Part shown: piece by piece, positions 5,190-6,379 of the stretch
Numbering within the stretch: the stretch's first letter is position 1
Layout: the number at the start of each line of letters is the position of its first letter
Origin: Prevotellaceae bacterium
GTDB lineage: Bacteria; Bacteroidota; Bacteroidia; Bacteroidales; UBA932
Length of the DNA: 6,379 nt
Direction: 5' to 3'
Assembly (NCBI GenBank): GCA_031273485.1
Contig: JAISRS010000059.1
Coordinates: forward strand, 1-6,379
Program-made: the position numbers and the translations under genes
The notes under the pieces: model-generated
Database searches by the model: none
Told to the model about the DNA's origin: nothing
Seen by the model: the letters and a program-made list of their open reading frames with translations, nothing else

Positions 5190-5202
5190 ACTTTCCCTGA
5201 CA

Positions 5203-5253
5203 ATTATTGCCCCCAATTTTATTAAAAAGAGAATGATTATTGCCCCCAATAAT
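5203..5253. promoter_or_regulatory. Repeated 15-bp ATTATTGCCCCCAAT sites upstream of ATPase 3 (candidate operators)
   Basis: ATTATTGCCCCCAAT occurs at 5203-5217 and again at 5236-5250, 33 bp from start to start (about three helical turns). Each carries ATTG-CCCC-CAAT symmetry. The second extends to a perfect 7-4-7 palindrome, ATTATTG-CCCC-CAATAAT (5236-5253). The second copy covers the -33 TTG of the ATPase 3 promoter, a classic repressor position. The C-run stands out in otherwise AT-rich DNA. Confidence 0.65.
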
Positions 5254-5271
5254 TAAAAAAACGTATCTTTG
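5240..5271 (+). promoter_or_regulatory. Bacteroidota-type promoter for ATPase 3
   Basis: TTG (5240-5242), 21 bp, then TATCTTTG (5264-5271) gives a good TTG/TAnnTTTG match followed by CAC. Transcription would start near 5278, about 28 nt before the ATG at 5307. The -33 lies inside the second palindrome. Confidence 0.72.
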
Positions 5272-5306
5272 CACAATAAAAAATGACGGCTTAATTATAA
5301 TTTATT

Positions 5307-6379
5307 ATGGAGTATTTAAAGAGAAACATTGATTCGGCTTTTGCGGAATGGAAAGTCGCTACAGCTCGAAAACCGCTATTGCTGCGCGGGGCAAGGCAGG
5401 TTGGCAAATCGTCCGCCGTGCGTGAATTGGGCAAACAGTTTGAGTATTTTTTGGAAATCAATTTTGAGAACAAGGATCATGCAGGCGCAAAAAAGATTTT
5501 TGAGCGTCATTCCGACCCTCGTTTGATTTGCGACGAACTCTCGGCGTTGTACGAACAGCCGGTTATTGCAGGAAAAACCCTGTTGTTTCTCGACGAAGTA
5601 CAGTCGTGCGTTGACGCTGTTTCCGCGTTGCGCTATTTTTACGAGCAAATGCCCGCGCAACATGTTATTGCCGCCGGTTCGCTGCTGGAATTTGCTTTGG
5701 TAAAAATACCCTCGTATGCGGTTGGAAGAGTACGTTCAATCTACATGTATCCGTTTTCGTTTGAAGAATTTTTGCAGGCGATGGGACGAAATATGCTGCT
5801 CGAAAAGTTGAACACGGCAAATCCTCAAAATCCGTTGTCGGAAGCAATTCACAATCAGTTAAAGGAACTCTTCTTACGTTTTATCGTCATTGGCGGAATG
5901 CCTGAAGTGGTATCGAAATATGCTTCCGGCGGCTCGCTGCTCGATTGCCGCAACATCCTGGACGAACTGACCGAAACGTTTTACAATGATTTTGCAAAAT
6001 ACAAACAGCGCGTACCCGCCACACGGCTGGAAGAGGTTTTTTCCGCCGTTATCGCGCAAACAGGACAAAAATTTACCTACTCCAAAGCCGCCGCTTCTGC
6101 CAATCAGGTTCAAGTAAAAGAGAGTATTGAACTGTTGAGAATGGCAGGCCTGGTCTATTCGGCAACGCATACTTCCGCAAACGGATTGCCTCTGGCAGCC
6201 GAAACAAACCAACGCTACCAAAAACTGATGATATTTGATACGGGAATTTATCAGCGTTTTCTCAGATTAGACCCGACAGCGCTTTTATTGGATGAAAAAA
6301 TCGAACAGGTCAACAAGGGCGCTTTAGCCGAAATGTTTGTGGGTGCGGAACTGGTAAAATCGCAAAACAACCGTCTGCC
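5307..6379 (+). CDS. AAA_14/DUF4143-type ATPase 3, N-terminal part (runs off the right edge)
   Basis: The frame is open from ATG 5307 (MEYLKRNIDSAF) to the window end without a stop or frameshift, giving 357 codons plus two bases. Walker A is GARQVGKSS (28-36), Walker B is LLFLDE (92-97) and the sensor-like strand is VIAAGSLLEF (120-129). YAVGRVRSIYMYPFSFEEFL (137-156) and IGGMPEVV (195-202) are typical of this family. A DUF4143 region follows, with YNDFAKYKQR (226-235), a winged-helix-like segment (about 255-285, with ANQVQVKESIELL), IFDTGIYQRFL (309-319) and GALAEMFVGAEL (338-349). The C-terminal nuclease-like segment would lie past the edge, so its catalytic motif cannot be judged. It appears to belong to a third subgroup, different from both neighbours. 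The cellular function is unknown. It has its own promoter 117 bp after ATPase 2. Confidence 0.93.
   Translation, partial: MEYLKRNIDSAFAEWKVATARKPLLLRGARQVGKSSAVRELGKQFEYFLEINFENKDHAGAKKIFERHSDPRLICDELSALYEQPVIAGKTLLFLDEVQSCVDAVSALRYFYEQMPAQHVIAAGSLLEFALVKIPSYAVGRVRSIYMYPFSFEEFLQAMGRNMLLEKLNTANPQNPLSEAIHNQLKELFLRFIVIGGMPEVVSKYASGGSLLDCRNILDELTETFYNDFAKYKQRVPATRLEEVFSAVIAQTGQKFTYSKAAASANQVQVKESIELLRMAGLVYSATHTSANGLPLAAETNQRYQKLMIFDTGIYQRFLRLDPTALLLDEKIEQVNKGALAEMFVGAELVKSQNNRL

Overview
The window comes from the chromosome of a member of the Bacteroidota, most likely the order Bacteroidales. Three things support this: a SusC/RagA-type TonB-dependent receptor, an HU-like/DUF4469 two-domain protein of the type known from Bacteroidales, and promoters of the Bacteroidota form (TAnnTTTG at -7 with a TTG about 20 bp upstream) in front of the right-hand genes. 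I cannot name the genus.

Layout, left to right. (1) Minus strand, 1-986: the N-terminal 328 codons of a SusC-like outer-membrane receptor that runs off the left edge. (2) 987-1596: a gene-free stretch of about 610 bp with dense repeats. It holds a 216-bp MITE-like element (1101-1316) with near-perfect inverted ends and a perfect 6-bp flanking duplication TTAGTG. Inside the element are four small CCGTTAGG-type palindromes in mirror-image order. To its right are a 48-bp GC-rich hairpin and five tandem 23-bp units, most of them dyads. (3) Minus strand, 1597-2316: a complete 239-aa protein with an N-terminal HU-like DNA-binding region and a C-terminal Ig-like DUF4469 region. (4) 2317-2651: a divergent intergenic region with a tandem 22-bp repeat, mutually exclusive hairpins, three helically phased GGACA motifs and the promoter of the next gene. 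(5) Plus strand, 2652-6379: three tandem AAA-type ATPases of the AAA_14/DUF4143 architecture (422 aa, 391 aa, and a third of at least 357 aa that runs off the right edge). They are only distantly similar to each other.

The three ATPases are not tightly coupled. Gaps of 93 and 117 bp separate them, and each has its own TAnnTTTG promoter box with a different inverted repeat over the -33 region. This suggests independently controlled units brought together, not one translationally coupled operon. The second ATPase keeps a full PD-(D/E)XK-like motif (EVD...EIK) at its C-terminus. The first has EVD but QVC where ExK would be. The cellular role of DUF4143 ATPases is not established and I do not assign one.

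The most distinctive signals are the MITE with its intact target duplication, the 23-bp tandem dyad array with a paired base change, and the three ATPase promoters that each carry a private palindrome. No tRNA, rRNA or CRISPR array is visible. The MITE is the only clear mobile element and it encodes no transposase.
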